Shown here one piece after another: positions 1 through 7,269 of a stretch of DNA of 40,276 bases. The translations under genes and the position numbers were made by a program. Location of the stretch: NCBI GenBank assembly GCA_900314165.1, contig OMUE01000052.1:1-40276 (forward strand), given 5' to 3'. Positions within the stretch are counted from its first letter, which is position 1; each line of letters starts with the position of its first letter. The notes beneath the pieces are model-generated. The model was not told the origin of the DNA. It saw nothing but the letters and a program-made list of their open reading frames with translations, and did not search any database. The stretch is from an uncultured Acidaminococcus sp. (lineage in GTDB: Bacteria; Bacillota_C; Negativicutes; Acidaminococcales; Acidaminococcaceae).

Positions 1-107
1 GACTCGATCTCATCACTGTAGTAGTGACTTGACCCGCACATCTGTCAACAATATTTAGTTTTCAAAGTTCTACCGTCGCCTTAGCTTTCGTTATCGGCGA
101 CTTTTAT
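1..107 (-). promoter_or_regulatory. Putative rRNA-operon leader (genes off the left edge)
   Basis: Read leftward, the segment downstream of promoter P2 starts with a hairpin (arms 96-101 and 75-80, GTCGCC/GGCGAC). It continues with a boxA-like stretch at 49-70 containing CTTTGAAAACTAAA, which resembles the antitermination boxA of Firmicute rRNA leaders. No ORF is present. Together with strong tandem promoters this suggests the 5' leader of an rRNA operon transcribed out of the window. The 16S gene itself is not visible, so a tRNA cluster or another stable RNA remains possible. Confidence 0.5.
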
Positions 108-136
108 ATAATAGCACGGAAGTGCTATCTCGTCAA
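108..136 (-). promoter_or_regulatory. Promoter P2 (proximal, leftward)
   Basis: The -35 is TTGACG (131-136) and the -10 is TATTAT (108-113), with a 17-bp spacer, on the minus strand. This is near consensus, fitting a strong stable-RNA promoter. The -35 lies inside one arm of a long inverted repeat (125-135 with 202-212). Confidence 0.65.
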
Positions 137-212
137 CAAGTTTTTTGAACTTTTTTCTGAAAGTCTTTTATTCAAGGACTTTCGAAAAGTTCGTTTCCTG
201 CTGACGAGATAG
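125..212. repeat. Long nested inverted repeat between P1 and P2
   Basis: The outer arms CTATCTCGTCA (125-135) and TGACGAGATAG (202-212) are perfectly complementary over 11 bp. Inside them are smaller complementary segments: GAACTTTT-like (147-154 with 184-192) and GACTTTC/GAAAGTC-like (around 160-166 and 178-184). RNA made from P1 could fold into one long stem, while P2 starts beyond it. The arm overlaps the P2 -35 hexamer. Confidence 0.55.
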
Positions 213-213
213 A

Positions 214-242
214 ATCTTACCACCTTTTCCAGGTTTTTGCAA
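214..242 (-). promoter_or_regulatory. Promoter P1 (distal, leftward)
   Basis: The -35 is TTGCAA (237-242) and the -10 is TAAGAT (214-219), with a 17-bp spacer, on the minus strand. It lies about 106 bp upstream of P2, a tandem arrangement common for rRNA operons. It sits just beyond the stop of the SCIFF maturase gene (262), and no terminator is evident between them. Confidence 0.5.
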
Positions 243-261
243 GTACTTTTTGTTACATTTA

Positions 262-1668
262 TTACTTTTCTACCTGGAACTTAAAGTTGTCGATGACAGG
301 ACGGTTATCCTTGCCCCCTTCTTCCACGTCCTCCGTCAGGAGAGCCTGGACGATGATGGCCATTTCCAACCGCTTCCGCTGGATCTTGCAGCCATATTCA
401 TAAGGCTTTTCAATGGTACCGTTTACCAGGTCCGCATTGGCATGGCAGCCGCCACTGCAGAAGAACCGGGCCCAGCATTCCCGGCATTCGGCTTTCTTCA
501 TGACGTGCATGTGCCGGAAGTACTGCACCATATCTTTCTTCACAATGCCCGTATCCAGTGTGCCCATCTTGTATTGTTCCCGGCCCACGAATTGATGACA
601 GGGATAGATGTCCCCTTCAGGAGTGATGGCAAAGTATTCATGACCTGCACCACAGCCGGCCAGTCTCTTGGCTACACAGGGACCATTGTCCAAGGCCACG
701 TTAAAGTGGAAGAAGTCAAAGGGTTCTCCTGCCCGTTTTTTCTGCAGGTACACCCGGGCCAGCTTTTCGTATTCCTTGTCCAGGATGGGCCAGTCTTCTT
801 CCGTCAGCACATAGGGTTCCGTAGTGCCCACTACCGGTTCCATAGAGATTTCAGAACCCACTTCCAGCATGCCCAGAACGTCTTCTGTAAAGTGAGGGTT
901 GTAATGGGTATAGGTGCCCCGCAGGTAATAGTTCTTACCGTGGCGGGATTCGATGACCTTCTTGAAACCTTTGACAGCCGCATCATAAGAACCCACATGT
1001 CCAGGATACGGACGCATATGGTCGTGGGTCTTCTTCGTCCCATCCAGGCTCAACACCAGCATCACGTGGTTATCGTTCAGGAACTTCACGATTTCATCTG
1101 TCAGTAGGGTACCGTTAGTAGTCAGCGTCAGTTTGATATTCTTGCCCGTCTCTTTTTCCCGTTTCCGCACGTATTCCACAATGTGCTTTACCACGGGCAT
1201 ATTCATGAGGGGTTCGCCTCCGAACAGATCCAGTTCCAGATTATGGCGCTGTTTACTGCCTTTAATGGCAAATTCCACGGCTTTATCCGCTACTTCGGCG
1301 CTCATGAGAGCCCGGTGGCCGCCAAAATCCCCGGTGTCCGCAAAGCAGTAGCCGCAGCGCAGGTTGCAGTCGTGGGCCACGTGGAGGCACAGGGATTTCA
1401 GCACCGGTTCGAAATGGAACGTATCGGGCACGGGGAATTCCGGAGAAAACAGCAGGCCCTGTTTCTGCAGTTCCTGCAGTTCATCCAGTGCTTCGGCTAC
1501 GTCTTCATCCGGGTACTGCCCTTTGAAATGAGCCTTTGTCTCTTCTACGTTTTTGCCGTCGTAAAAGCCCAGCAGGTCGTAGATCATCTTGTCGATGATA
1601 TGCACGGCGCCGCTGTTCACGTCCAGCACTACGTAGTTATCGTCTAAATGCATTCTATGGATCAACAA
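262..1668 (-). CDS. SCIFF-type ranthipeptide maturase (radical SAM/SPASM)
   Basis: Radical S-adenosylmethionine enzyme expected to install thioether crosslinks in the six-cysteine SCIFF peptide encoded just upstream. The radical SAM CxxxCxxC motif is C101, C105, C108, and FGGEP lies at 149-153. A cysteine-rich SPASM region (C331, C339, C357, C395, C398, C404, C408, C427) would bind auxiliary Fe-S clusters. The N-terminus (IHRMHLDDNYVVLDVNSGAV) matches the precursor-recognition start typical of this family. The start is a TTG (1666-1668, or the adjacent 1663-1665), supported by an upstream GGGCGG; the first ATG (1651-1653) would trim the conserved N-terminus. Its length of 468 residues is usual. 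It is separated from the precursor gene by a hairpin terminator, so it is probably made in smaller amounts. The family call is confident; the product's bioactivity is unknown. Confidence 0.93.
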   Translation of the reverse strand: MLIHRMHLDDNYVVLDVNSGAVHIIDKMIYDLLGFYDGKNVEETKAHFKGQYPDEDVAEALDELQELQKQGLLFSPEFPVPDTFHFEPVLKSLCLHVAHDCNLRCGYCFADTGDFGGHRALMSAEVADKAVEFAIKGSKQRHNLELDLFGGEPLMNMPVVKHIVEYVRKREKETGKNIKLTLTTNGTLLTDEIVKFLNDNHVMLVLSLDGTKKTHDHMRPYPGHVGSYDAAVKGFKKVIESRHGKNYYLRGTYTHYNPHFTEDVLGMLEVGSEISMEPVVGTTEPYVLTEEDWPILDKEYEKLARVYLQKKRAGEPFDFFHFNVALDNGPCVAKRLAGCGAGHEYFAITPEGDIYPCHQFVGREQYKMGTLDTGIVKKDMVQYFRHMHVMKKAECRECWARFFCSGGCHANADLVNGTIEKPYEYGCKIQRKRLEMAIIVQALLTEDVEEGGKDNRPVIDNFKFQVEK

Positions 1669-1690
1669 CTTTGTATCCGCCCTTCTATCG

Positions 1691-1721
1691 AAAAAATAGC
1701 TCCCTGCTCAAGGCAGGGAGC
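1691..1721 (-). terminator. Intra-operon attenuating terminator
   Basis: A perfect 9-bp stem GCTCCCTGC/GCAGGGAGC (1699-1707 and 1713-1721, 5-nt loop) is followed on the minus strand by TATTTTTT. It lies after the SCIFF stop and before the maturase start. Partial termination here would yield far more precursor than enzyme mRNA. Confidence 0.75.
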
Positions 1722-1737
1722 CTCCAACACCGTCCGA

Positions 1738-1881
1738 TTATGCTTTTTCGCAGACCTGGTTGCCTACCGTGCAGGAAGTCTTGCAGGCAGATTGGCAGGA
1801 AGCAGGGCATTCGCCGCAGCCGCCGGTTCTCAGGGTCTTTTTCAGCATTTCTTTGTTGACAGTCTTAATTCTCTTTTCCAT
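1738..1881 (-). CDS. SCIFF ranthipeptide precursor (six Cys in 47 aa)
   Basis: A small peptide of 47 residues, below usual ORF cut-offs. It begins MEKRIKTVNKEMLKK. The C-terminal core holds six cysteines (C22, C25, C29, C33, C37, C44) in the arrangement GGCGECPASCQSACK then TSCTVGNQVCEKA. This is the hallmark 'six cysteines in forty-five' pattern conserved across Clostridia and relatives. The lysine-rich N-terminal 20 residues would be the leader recognised by the adjacent radical SAM enzyme. A strong ribosome-binding site (AGGGGGA) lies 7-9 nt upstream of the ATG, and a good promoter precedes it. The mature product and its role are unknown; the identification is very secure from the sequence pattern and the neighbour. 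Confidence 0.93.
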   Translation of the reverse strand: MEKRIKTVNKEMLKKTLRTGGCGECPASCQSACKTSCTVGNQVCEKA

Positions 1882-1912
1882 TTTTCAGTCCCCCTATCCT
1901 GGTTTTTCATTT

Positions 1913-1941
1913 ATTGTATATTTTTTCCGTAAATAAAGCAA
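1913..1941 (-). promoter_or_regulatory. Promoter of the SCIFF locus
   Basis: The -35 is TTGCTT (1936-1941) and the -10 is TACAAT (1913-1918), with a 17-bp spacer, on the minus strand. It lies 31 bp upstream of the precursor ATG and serves precursor plus maturase. Confidence 0.6.
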
Positions 1942-1974
1942 GTATTGTGGAAAAATTTACAGACATTTCCCGAA

Positions 1975-2850
1975 TTATTCTTCCTCTTCCTTAGGTTCTC
2001 CCTTGATCATAACGATCAATTTATAATACAGCTTCAGGACCTTGTCAGAATCCAGGCCCGTACGGTCGATGTAGCTCAGCACCTGGGCCCGTTTCAGGTC
2101 ATACTGGAAGCAGCCGATATTTTCCGGGTTGTTCTGGAATACGTTGACCCGGCGCAGCAGCATAAGATCCTGGTCCGGACCGTTGACGCCCACTTTGCCA
2201 TCCACGCCTGCAATATAGCCGGCCTTGCGGACCTGTTCCGCAATAGCCTTGCTGCTGGACCCGTTGGGATAAGAGAACGTAAGCCCTTCGGGAGGATTAT
2301 AGATGCCCCGCATATGTTCCATGGATTTCGTCAGTTCGAATTCCACCTGTTCCGGAGTCTTCGTTTCCAGAGGTTCGTGATTCATGGTGTGGGAGCCCAG
2401 AGCCCAGCCGTATTTCAGCAGTTCATGCTGCTGATGCCAATCCAGGTAGCCCGGCCAGCCTTCATACTTAATGGCCATATACATATTGCCCACATAGCCG
2501 TATTTCTTCAGGATCGGCGCTGCGTAGGTCAGGTTATCCAGATAACCATCGTCAAAGATCAGGACGCATTCCTTGTGGAACTCACGGCCTTCCTTGCGGC
2601 CCTTCACATATTCAGCCAATGTAATAGTCTTGTAGCCCAGTTCTTCCTTCAGGTACTTCATCTGTTCTTCAAAATCTTTGGGCGGCATGGTATAGGGGTC
2701 GCTATGACCCGGCTCAACTCTGTGGTATGCAAAAATCGGCACCGTATTTTCACAGAACTTCGGAAAATCCCGTTTTACATACTCGTAAGCACCTACCACA
2801 CAAAGACCAAGAACGACGATGATTCCCAACAAAACCTTTAAAACTTTCAT
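1975..2850 (-). CDS. Membrane-anchored polysaccharide deacetylase (NodB domain)
   Basis: Predicted CE4-type deacetylase acting outside the cytoplasmic membrane on an N-acetylated glycan (peptidoglycan or exopolysaccharide). Residues 4-22 form an uncleaved-looking signal anchor. The NodB fold shows the metal motif FDDGY (99-103, D100/D101) and SHTMNH (153-158, H154/H158), and TFSYPNG further on matches the next conserved motif. The short N-terminal stretch PIFAYHRV resembles the PgaB/IcaB deacetylase group. Its ATG overlaps the whiA stop (ATGA), so it is probably translated with the rapZ-yvcK-whiA operon. The exact substrate cannot be told from sequence. Confidence 0.85.
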   Translation of the reverse strand: MKVLKVLLGIIVVLGLCVVGAYEYVKRDFPKFCENTVPIFAYHRVEPGHSDPYTMPPKDFEEQMKYLKEELGYKTITLAEYVKGRKEGREFHKECVLIFDDGYLDNLTYAAPILKKYGYVGNMYMAIKYEGWPGYLDWHQQHELLKYGWALGSHTMNHEPLETKTPEQVEFELTKSMEHMRGIYNPPEGLTFSYPNGSSSKAIAEQVRKAGYIAGVDGKVGVNGPDQDLMLLRRVNVFQNNPENIGCFQYDLKRAQVLSYIDRTGLDSDKVLKLYYKLIVMIKGEPKEEEE

Positions 2851-3776
2851 TTCTCCCCATCCTTCAATTTTTCTGCAATGCTCTCTATTTTTTTCAACCG
2901 GTGGTTAAATCCGGATTTACCAACATTATCTTCCGTCAGGGCCGCCAGTTCCCCCACTGACAGGTCCTGATGTTCCCTCCGCAGCCGGGCCGCTTCCTGC
3001 AGGGTTTCCGGCAGGGTGGACAGCCCTACGGTATTCTCTATGACCTCTATGGCTTTGATCTGCCGTACAGCGGCCTGGACGGTCTTATTCAGGTTAGCCG
3101 TCTCACAATTGACCACACGGTTCACCTGATTTCTCATATCTTTCAGTACCCGCACGTTTTCAAATTCCAGATAAGAATTATGGGCGCCGATTAAAGACAG
3201 GAACGAGGCAATGGCATTTCCCTCTTTCAGGTACACGATATAGGAATTCTTCCGGTCCACAATGCGGGCCGGAAGGCTGAAGCTCTTCATGGTTTTCTGA
3301 ATGAACTGAGCCATGTCCAGGTTATCGCTGATGAGCTCCAGGTGGTAATCGCTGATAGGCTTATTCACAGAACCACCGGCCAGGAAAACACCTCTCAGGA
3401 ACGCTTTTTTCCGTTCGTCTTTCTTCAAAAGAGCCTGTCCCGCCTCATCCAAAGGAGACAGCAGCCTTAAACGGCTCAAAGCGTTGCGGGCTTCATCAGA
3501 AGGAATGACCTGGACCTGGTATCGGTTGTTCTTCTTCAACCGCCGGCTTCGGGTCACGATGACCTCCGTCTGGACGGGGAAGTTGTTTTTCAGCAGCCGC
3601 AGCATGCGCCGGGCCAGAGCTGCGTTTTCTGTAATAAAGTGCAGCCCTACCTTGCGGCCGGCCAGGGACACGGAGCCACTGATGCGCAGCATGCCGAATA
3701 GTTCGGCCATTTCACTGCCATGGTCCTTATCCTCCAGGCGGCACATTTCATTTTTCACATCATTGGCAAAGGACAT
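2847..3776 (-). CDS. whiA: DNA-binding protein WhiA
   Basis: Conserved Gram-positive-type regulator (YvcL in Bacillus). The N-terminal half is a degenerate LAGLIDADG homing-endonuclease fold, with the hallmark segment RGVFLAGGSVNKP near residues 128-140. The C-terminal part is a helix-turn-helix containing LSVGELAALTEDNVGKSGFN. Its 309 residues match the family. In actinomycetes it controls sporulation septation; in Bacillus it influences division and chromosome segregation, apparently through an indirect role. It is the third gene of the classical rapZ-yvcK-whiA set, with 3 bp between it and yvcK and a 4-bp overlap with the deacetylase gene. Confidence 0.95.
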   Translation of the reverse strand: MSFANDVKNEMCRLEDKDHGSEMAELFGMLRISGSVSLAGRKVGLHFITENAALARRMLRLLKNNFPVQTEVIVTRSRRLKKNNRYQVQVIPSDEARNALSRLRLLSPLDEAGQALLKKDERKKAFLRGVFLAGGSVNKPISDYHLELISDNLDMAQFIQKTMKSFSLPARIVDRKNSYIVYLKEGNAIASFLSLIGAHNSYLEFENVRVLKDMRNQVNRVVNCETANLNKTVQAAVRQIKAIEVIENTVGLSTLPETLQEAARLRREHQDLSVGELAALTEDNVGKSGFNHRLKKIESIAEKLKDGEK

Positions 3777-3779
3777 GGC

Positions 3780-5156
3780 TCAGGACTCCTTCTCCCGGCT
3801 GTTCTTCCGCAGCTCCTGCATGGTCTGCCGGGCCAGGAAGTAGTCGAAGAACTGGATGCCCCGGCCAAACAGACGCAGCCGGTAAATCAGGGCGATGATG
3901 GCCTTTGCCAGTTTTTGAGGATTATGCCGAACCAGGTCGCTGTCGTTCAACAGCTTGGCCGGCACTGCATCTATGCCAAGTTTCTCAATTTTTTCAACAT
4001 CGGGCGTTACAGGTTCAGAGCCCTGGGCCTTGTATTTGGCCAGGCTTTCCGGAGACGCCTTCTGCTCGTTAACGATTACATAGTCCAGGCACTGGGCCCC
4101 CATGTGACGGATCAGAGCCTGCACGTGCTCATAAGCCCCATAACCATCTGTTTCCCCCGGCTGGGTCATGACGTTGCACACATAGATTTTCACAGCTTTA
4201 GAGCGCACCACAGCTTCACGGATACCCGGTACAATAAGGCTGGCCAAAACACTGGTGTACAGGCTTCCGGGACCCAGGATGATGGCGTCCGCGTTCATAA
4301 TGGCATCCACAGCTCTCTTGGAAGCCTTTGGATTTTCTGGTTCCGTCATGAGCTTCACAATCTTGTGAGGAGAAGCCGTAATAGCCGATTCCCCTACTAC
4401 TGTGCTGCCATCGTCCATCAGGGCTTTCAGCTGAATATTTTCTGTCGTATTAGGCCACACATGGCCCCGTACCTTCAGGATTTCGCACGTAGCGGCAATA
4501 CCTTCTTCCATATTGCCGTCTTCCACATCGCTCATAGCCGCAATGAACAGATTCCCCAGGTTATGACCGCTAAGGCTGCTTTCGTGGAAGCGGTACTGCA
4601 TAACTTTTTCCATCAAAGGTTCCGTATCGGCCAAAGCAACCAGGCAGTTGCGCATATCCCCGGGAGGGATGATGCCCATTTCCCGCCGCAGCCGACCGGA
4701 AGAACCCCCGTCGTCCGCAGTAGTCACAACAGCCGTACAGTTATTTGTAATGAGTTTGATGCCGCGCAGCAGCACGGACAAACCGGTACCGCCGCCGATG
4801 ACTACCACGGCAGGGCCTTTGTCCAGCTTCTGCCGGGTAAAGATCAATTCCCGCAGGGATTCTTTTTCCCCAGGCATAACAGCCCGGATAATGGTCCGGA
4901 TCACTCTGGCAGCCCCATAGAACATAAACAGGATGCCAAAGATCACGTTGAAGATGCCCAGGCCTGTAATGGTGGACCGATAATATTCTCCACCCACGTA
5001 GTTGATGAACGTAAATACCAATGCCTCTATAAGGCCTACAAACTGATAGTTGAAGATTAAGGTAACCCCTACGCAGGCCATGATAACCCCTACGGCGAAC
5101 AGGAACAGCCACCGTTTCAGGTTCAGGCCAGGGTATAACCACTTAACCCATTTCAT
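3780..5156 (-). CDS. yvcK: YvcK/CofD-like protein with N-terminal membrane domain
   Basis: Member of the gluconeogenesis factor YvcK family, which binds UDP-sugars and is needed for growth on gluconeogenic carbon sources and for envelope morphology in Bacillus. The Rossmann-like core begins at about residue 117 with the nucleotide motif GGGTGLSVLLRG, followed by TTADDGGSSGRLR. Unlike the roughly 320-residue Bacillus protein, this one carries about 110 extra N-terminal residues with two or three hydrophobic segments, suggesting membrane attachment. I chose the ATG at 5154-5156, because AGGAG lies 7 nt upstream; an alternative ATG at 5160-5162 adds two residues but sits too close to that site. 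It follows rapZ directly. Confidence 0.92.
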   Translation of the reverse strand: MKWVKWLYPGLNLKRWLFLFAVGVIMACVGVTLIFNYQFVGLIEALVFTFINYVGGEYYRSTITGLGIFNVIFGILFMFYGAARVIRTIIRAVMPGEKESLRELIFTRQKLDKGPAVVVIGGGTGLSVLLRGIKLITNNCTAVVTTADDGGSSGRLRREMGIIPPGDMRNCLVALADTEPLMEKVMQYRFHESSLSGHNLGNLFIAAMSDVEDGNMEEGIAATCEILKVRGHVWPNTTENIQLKALMDDGSTVVGESAITASPHKIVKLMTEPENPKASKRAVDAIMNADAIILGPGSLYTSVLASLIVPGIREAVVRSKAVKIYVCNVMTQPGETDGYGAYEHVQALIRHMGAQCLDYVIVNEQKASPESLAKYKAQGSEPVTPDVEKIEKLGIDAVPAKLLNDSDLVRHNPQKLAKAIIALIYRLRLFGRGIQFFDYFLARQTMQELRKNSREKES

Positions 5157-5166
5157 ACGCATTCTC

Positions 5167-6027
5167 CTATTTCTTTGTCAGGTCTCTATGAATCACCTGG
5201 GCAGTATAGCCACAGGACTCTATACATTCTCCCAGCTTATTGGCCACAAACACGGACCGGTGATGGCCGCCGGTACAGCCGATGCCGATCATAAGCTGGC
5301 TTTTGCCCTCGTTAGTATACTGGGGCAGCAGAAAGCGGATCAGGGCGAACAGTTTGTCCAAGAATTCTCCGGTAACCGGTTTTTCTTCCAGGAAATCAAT
5401 AACGGGCTGGTCGTTGCCACACAGATTCTTCAGCTCCGGCAGATAGAACGGATTTGGCAGGAAGCGCACGTCGAATACCATATCACAATCCATAGGCAGG
5501 CCGTACTTGAAGCCGAAGGACTGCACTACGATGTTCATAGGAGGCAGTTCACCGCCCTTACCAAAGAGCTGCACGATTTTCTGACGCAGCTGCTTCGTAG
5601 TGGTTTTAGATGTGTCGATAATCTTCGTAGACCGATTCCGGATTGTGCTGAGGATTTCCCGTTCCCTGGCAATATCCGCACTGAGGCCCTGATGGCCGGC
5701 CAGCGGGTGGCGCCGGCGGGTTTCCTTGTAGCGGCGGACCAGGGTGCTGTCGTCCGCATCCAGGAAAATCAATTCATAATGGACACCGGATTTCGTCAGC
5801 TGGTCCAGCACTTCGTTAAAGGTCGTAAAGAACTTGCCACCCCGAATATCTACGGCCAGAGCCAGTTGGGCAGAATCATTTTTGTTCTGCAGGCACAGTT
5901 CTATGAATTTAGGTATGAATGTGGGGGGAAGGTTGTCTACGCAGAAATAACCCAGGTCTTCCAGTGTACGCATGACCTGCGTCTTCCCCGCACCGGACAT
6001 CCCCGTAATCAATAAGGTTCTAGCCAT
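5167..6027 (-). CDS. rapZ: RNase adapter / nucleotide-binding protein RapZ
   Basis: P-loop protein of the RapZ/YvcJ family. Walker A is GMSGAGKT (9-16). The conserved C-terminal domain contains IGIGCTGGHHRSVFVANKL, which in E. coli RapZ binds glucosamine-6-phosphate and small RNAs controlling glmS. In Firmicutes the role is less clear but is tied to envelope precursor supply. Its 286 residues are the family norm. It is the first gene of the rapZ-yvcK-whiA set, 10 bp before yvcK, and begins 43 bp after the HAD phosphatase stop. A TATAAT on the minus strand at 6062-6067 could give it its own promoter. Confidence 0.95.
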   Translation of the reverse strand: MARTLLITGMSGAGKTQVMRTLEDLGYFCVDNLPPTFIPKFIELCLQNKNDSAQLALAVDIRGGKFFTTFNEVLDQLTKSGVHYELIFLDADDSTLVRRYKETRRRHPLAGHQGLSADIAREREILSTIRNRSTKIIDTSKTTTKQLRQKIVQLFGKGGELPPMNIVVQSFGFKYGLPMDCDMVFDVRFLPNPFYLPELKNLCGNDQPVIDFLEEKPVTGEFLDKLFALIRFLLPQYTNEGKSQLMIGIGCTGGHHRSVFVANKLGECIESCGYTAQVIHRDLTKK

Positions 6028-6061
6028 CTGCCTCTCACCCCTGTCAAATAGTTTACTCTTT

Positions 6062-6067
6062 ATTATA
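6062..6067 (-). promoter_or_regulatory. Possible -10 element before rapZ
   Basis: TATAAT on the minus strand, 35 bp upstream of the rapZ ATG. The -35 position (TGGAAG at 17 bp) is poor. It may be a weak promoter for rapZ-yvcK-whiA-deacetylase, or these genes may be read through from the HAD gene. Confidence 0.3.
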
Positions 6068-6070
6068 CCT

Positions 6071-6883
6071 CTATACTTCCGGCACTTCCACCTGTTTCGT
6101 CAGGATGGCATCCAGCATCATGGCTACGCCGTTCTGTTCATTGCTGGCGGTAACAACTTTGGCGGCTTTGATGACGTCGTCAGTGGCATTGCCCATGGCT
6201 ACGCCGATTCCGGCATTGGCCACCATATCCAGGTCATTGCCGCTGTCCCCCATGCACAGGATTTCTTCCTCTTTGAAGCCTTCTTTGGCAGCCAGAGCCT
6301 GCAAAGCATGCCATTTGTTTGTAGCCGGGGCCGTGATTTCCAAGAAGCCCTTGGAGGAACTGACAATCCGGATCTGTCCTGCATATTTTTTCATTAATTC
6401 TTCCCCTAAACGGCTGGTCTCCTCCGTCATAGCCAGCAGTTTATGAGGGGCTGAAGGTAAATGATGGATGGCCTCTCCCTTCACTTCATAGGGCACACGG
6501 GCAAAATGAGAATAATAACGTACCTGTTCACAATCCTTCTTAGTCCACAAGGTATCGTCGATGTAGGCCTGGATGTAGATGCCCCGGTTCAGACAGTCGT
6601 CCAGCAAAGGCTGGGCTACGTCCAGAGGCACAGGCCAGCTGCCCAGGTCTTTGCCTGTAGCAGGATCCCTTAGCAAAGCTCCGTTGTAGACCACCAGGGG
6701 GTGGGTAATGCCCAGTTCCTGAGCGTAAGGCAGGGCGGACCGGTACATACGGCCTGTAGCCAAAGTCACATAGTAACCGGCCGCAATGACCCTTTTTACG
6801 GCTTCCTTATCCTTTTGTGCAATGTTTTTCTCTTTGTCCAGCAGCGTACCGTCCAAGTCCATAGCGATCATACGAATGGTCAT
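6071..6883 (-). CDS. Cof-type HAD-IIB phosphatase
   Basis: Haloacid dehalogenase superfamily hydrolase that dephosphorylates small phosphometabolites in the cytosol. The nucleophile motif is MDLDGTLLD (D9, D11), and the Mg-binding motif GDSGNDLDM lies near residue 217. A C2B-type cap sits between them. Its 270 residues are usual for Cof/YidA-like proteins. Ribosome-binding site AAGGGAG lies 8 nt before the ATG. Substrates of this family (sugar phosphates, flavin or PLP-type phosphates) cannot be predicted from sequence. It sits between the rubredoxin terminator and rapZ and may be expressed by read-through. Confidence 0.9.
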   Translation of the reverse strand: MTIRMIAMDLDGTLLDKEKNIAQKDKEAVKRVIAAGYYVTLATGRMYRSALPYAQELGITHPLVVYNGALLRDPATGKDLGSWPVPLDVAQPLLDDCLNRGIYIQAYIDDTLWTKKDCEQVRYYSHFARVPYEVKGEAIHHLPSAPHKLLAMTEETSRLGEELMKKYAGQIRIVSSSKGFLEITAPATNKWHALQALAAKEGFKEEEILCMGDSGNDLDMVANAGIGVAMGNATDDVIKAAKVVTASNEQNGVAMMLDAILTKQVEVPEV

Positions 6884-6901
6884 TGTGTATCTCCCTTATA
6901 T

Positions 6902-6938
6902 AAAAAAAGAGGGCTGTGAATGATGTTCACAGCCTCCT
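6902..6938 (-). terminator. Terminator after rubredoxin
   Basis: Minus-strand hairpin GAGGCTGTGAA/TTCACAGCCCTC (one bulge) followed by TTTTTTTA. It ends the rubredoxin transcript 14 bp after its stop codon. Confidence 0.8.
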
Positions 6939-6951
6939 TTATCACACCAGA

Positions 6952-7110
6952 TTATTCAGCAGCAAATTGATCTTTGCCTACACCGCAGATCGGGCAAACC
7001 CAATCTTCCGGCAGATCTTCAAACTTCGTGCCAGGGGCAATGTTATGTTCAGGATCCCCTGCAGCTTCATCATACACATACCCGCAAACTTCGCAAACAT
7101 ATTTTTTCAT
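6952..7110 (-). CDS. Rubredoxin
   Basis: A 52-residue electron carrier with one Fe(Cys)4 centre. The two metal knuckles are [11 protein letters not shown] (C6, C9) and [13 protein letters not shown] (C39, C42), and the family signature PEDW precedes the second. Such proteins pass electrons to rubrerythrin, superoxide reductase or similar enzymes of anaerobes under oxidative stress. It is monocistronic by appearance: a promoter at 7148-7177 and a strong terminator at 6902-6938. Ribosome-binding site GAGGGGGA lies 7-8 nt upstream of the ATG. It is too short for standard ORF listings, but certain. Confidence 0.96.
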   Translation of the reverse strand: MKKYVCEVCGYVYDEAAGDPEHNIAPGTKFEDLPEDWVCPICGVGKDQFAAE

Positions 7111-7147
7111 TAGCATATCCCCCTCAAAATTTTTTTACTTCCCTGTG

Positions 7148-7177
7148 ATTATACCAAAGTTCACCAAGTCCGTGCAA
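7148..7177 (-). promoter_or_regulatory. Rubredoxin promoter
   Basis: The -35 is TTGCAC (7172-7177) and the -10 is TATAAT (7148-7153), with an 18-bp spacer, on the minus strand. Confidence 0.65.
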
Positions 7178-7213
7178 CCATTTTAGACAATTTTAAGAAA
7201 GATTATTGATATA

Positions 7214-7264
7214 GTCCGCCCTCGTTTTAGCGAGGGCGGGGGACCGGCGTAGCCGGTGGTGGGG
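7214..7264 (+). repeat. Short double-hairpin repeat, copy S1
   Basis: First of three copies (also 25082-25127 and 26193-26240). Hairpin 1 is CCGCCCTCG/CGAGGGCGG; it is followed by GGGG; hairpin 2 is ACCGGC-GTA-GCCGGT and runs into GGTGGGGG. Stem sequences differ between copies with pairing kept. It lies immediately after the uvrC stop codon. No T-run follows, so it is not an ordinary terminator. Confidence 0.8.
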
Positions 7265-7269
7265 GTGTC

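Noticed and set aside
3720..5060. A 446-codon plus-strand ORF
   Set aside because: Antisense shadow of yvcK and whiA with low-complexity, unrecognisable product.
7214..7264. Repeat S1 as the uvrC terminator
   Set aside because: Hairpins lack a following T-run on the minus strand, and copies elsewhere are not at gene ends.
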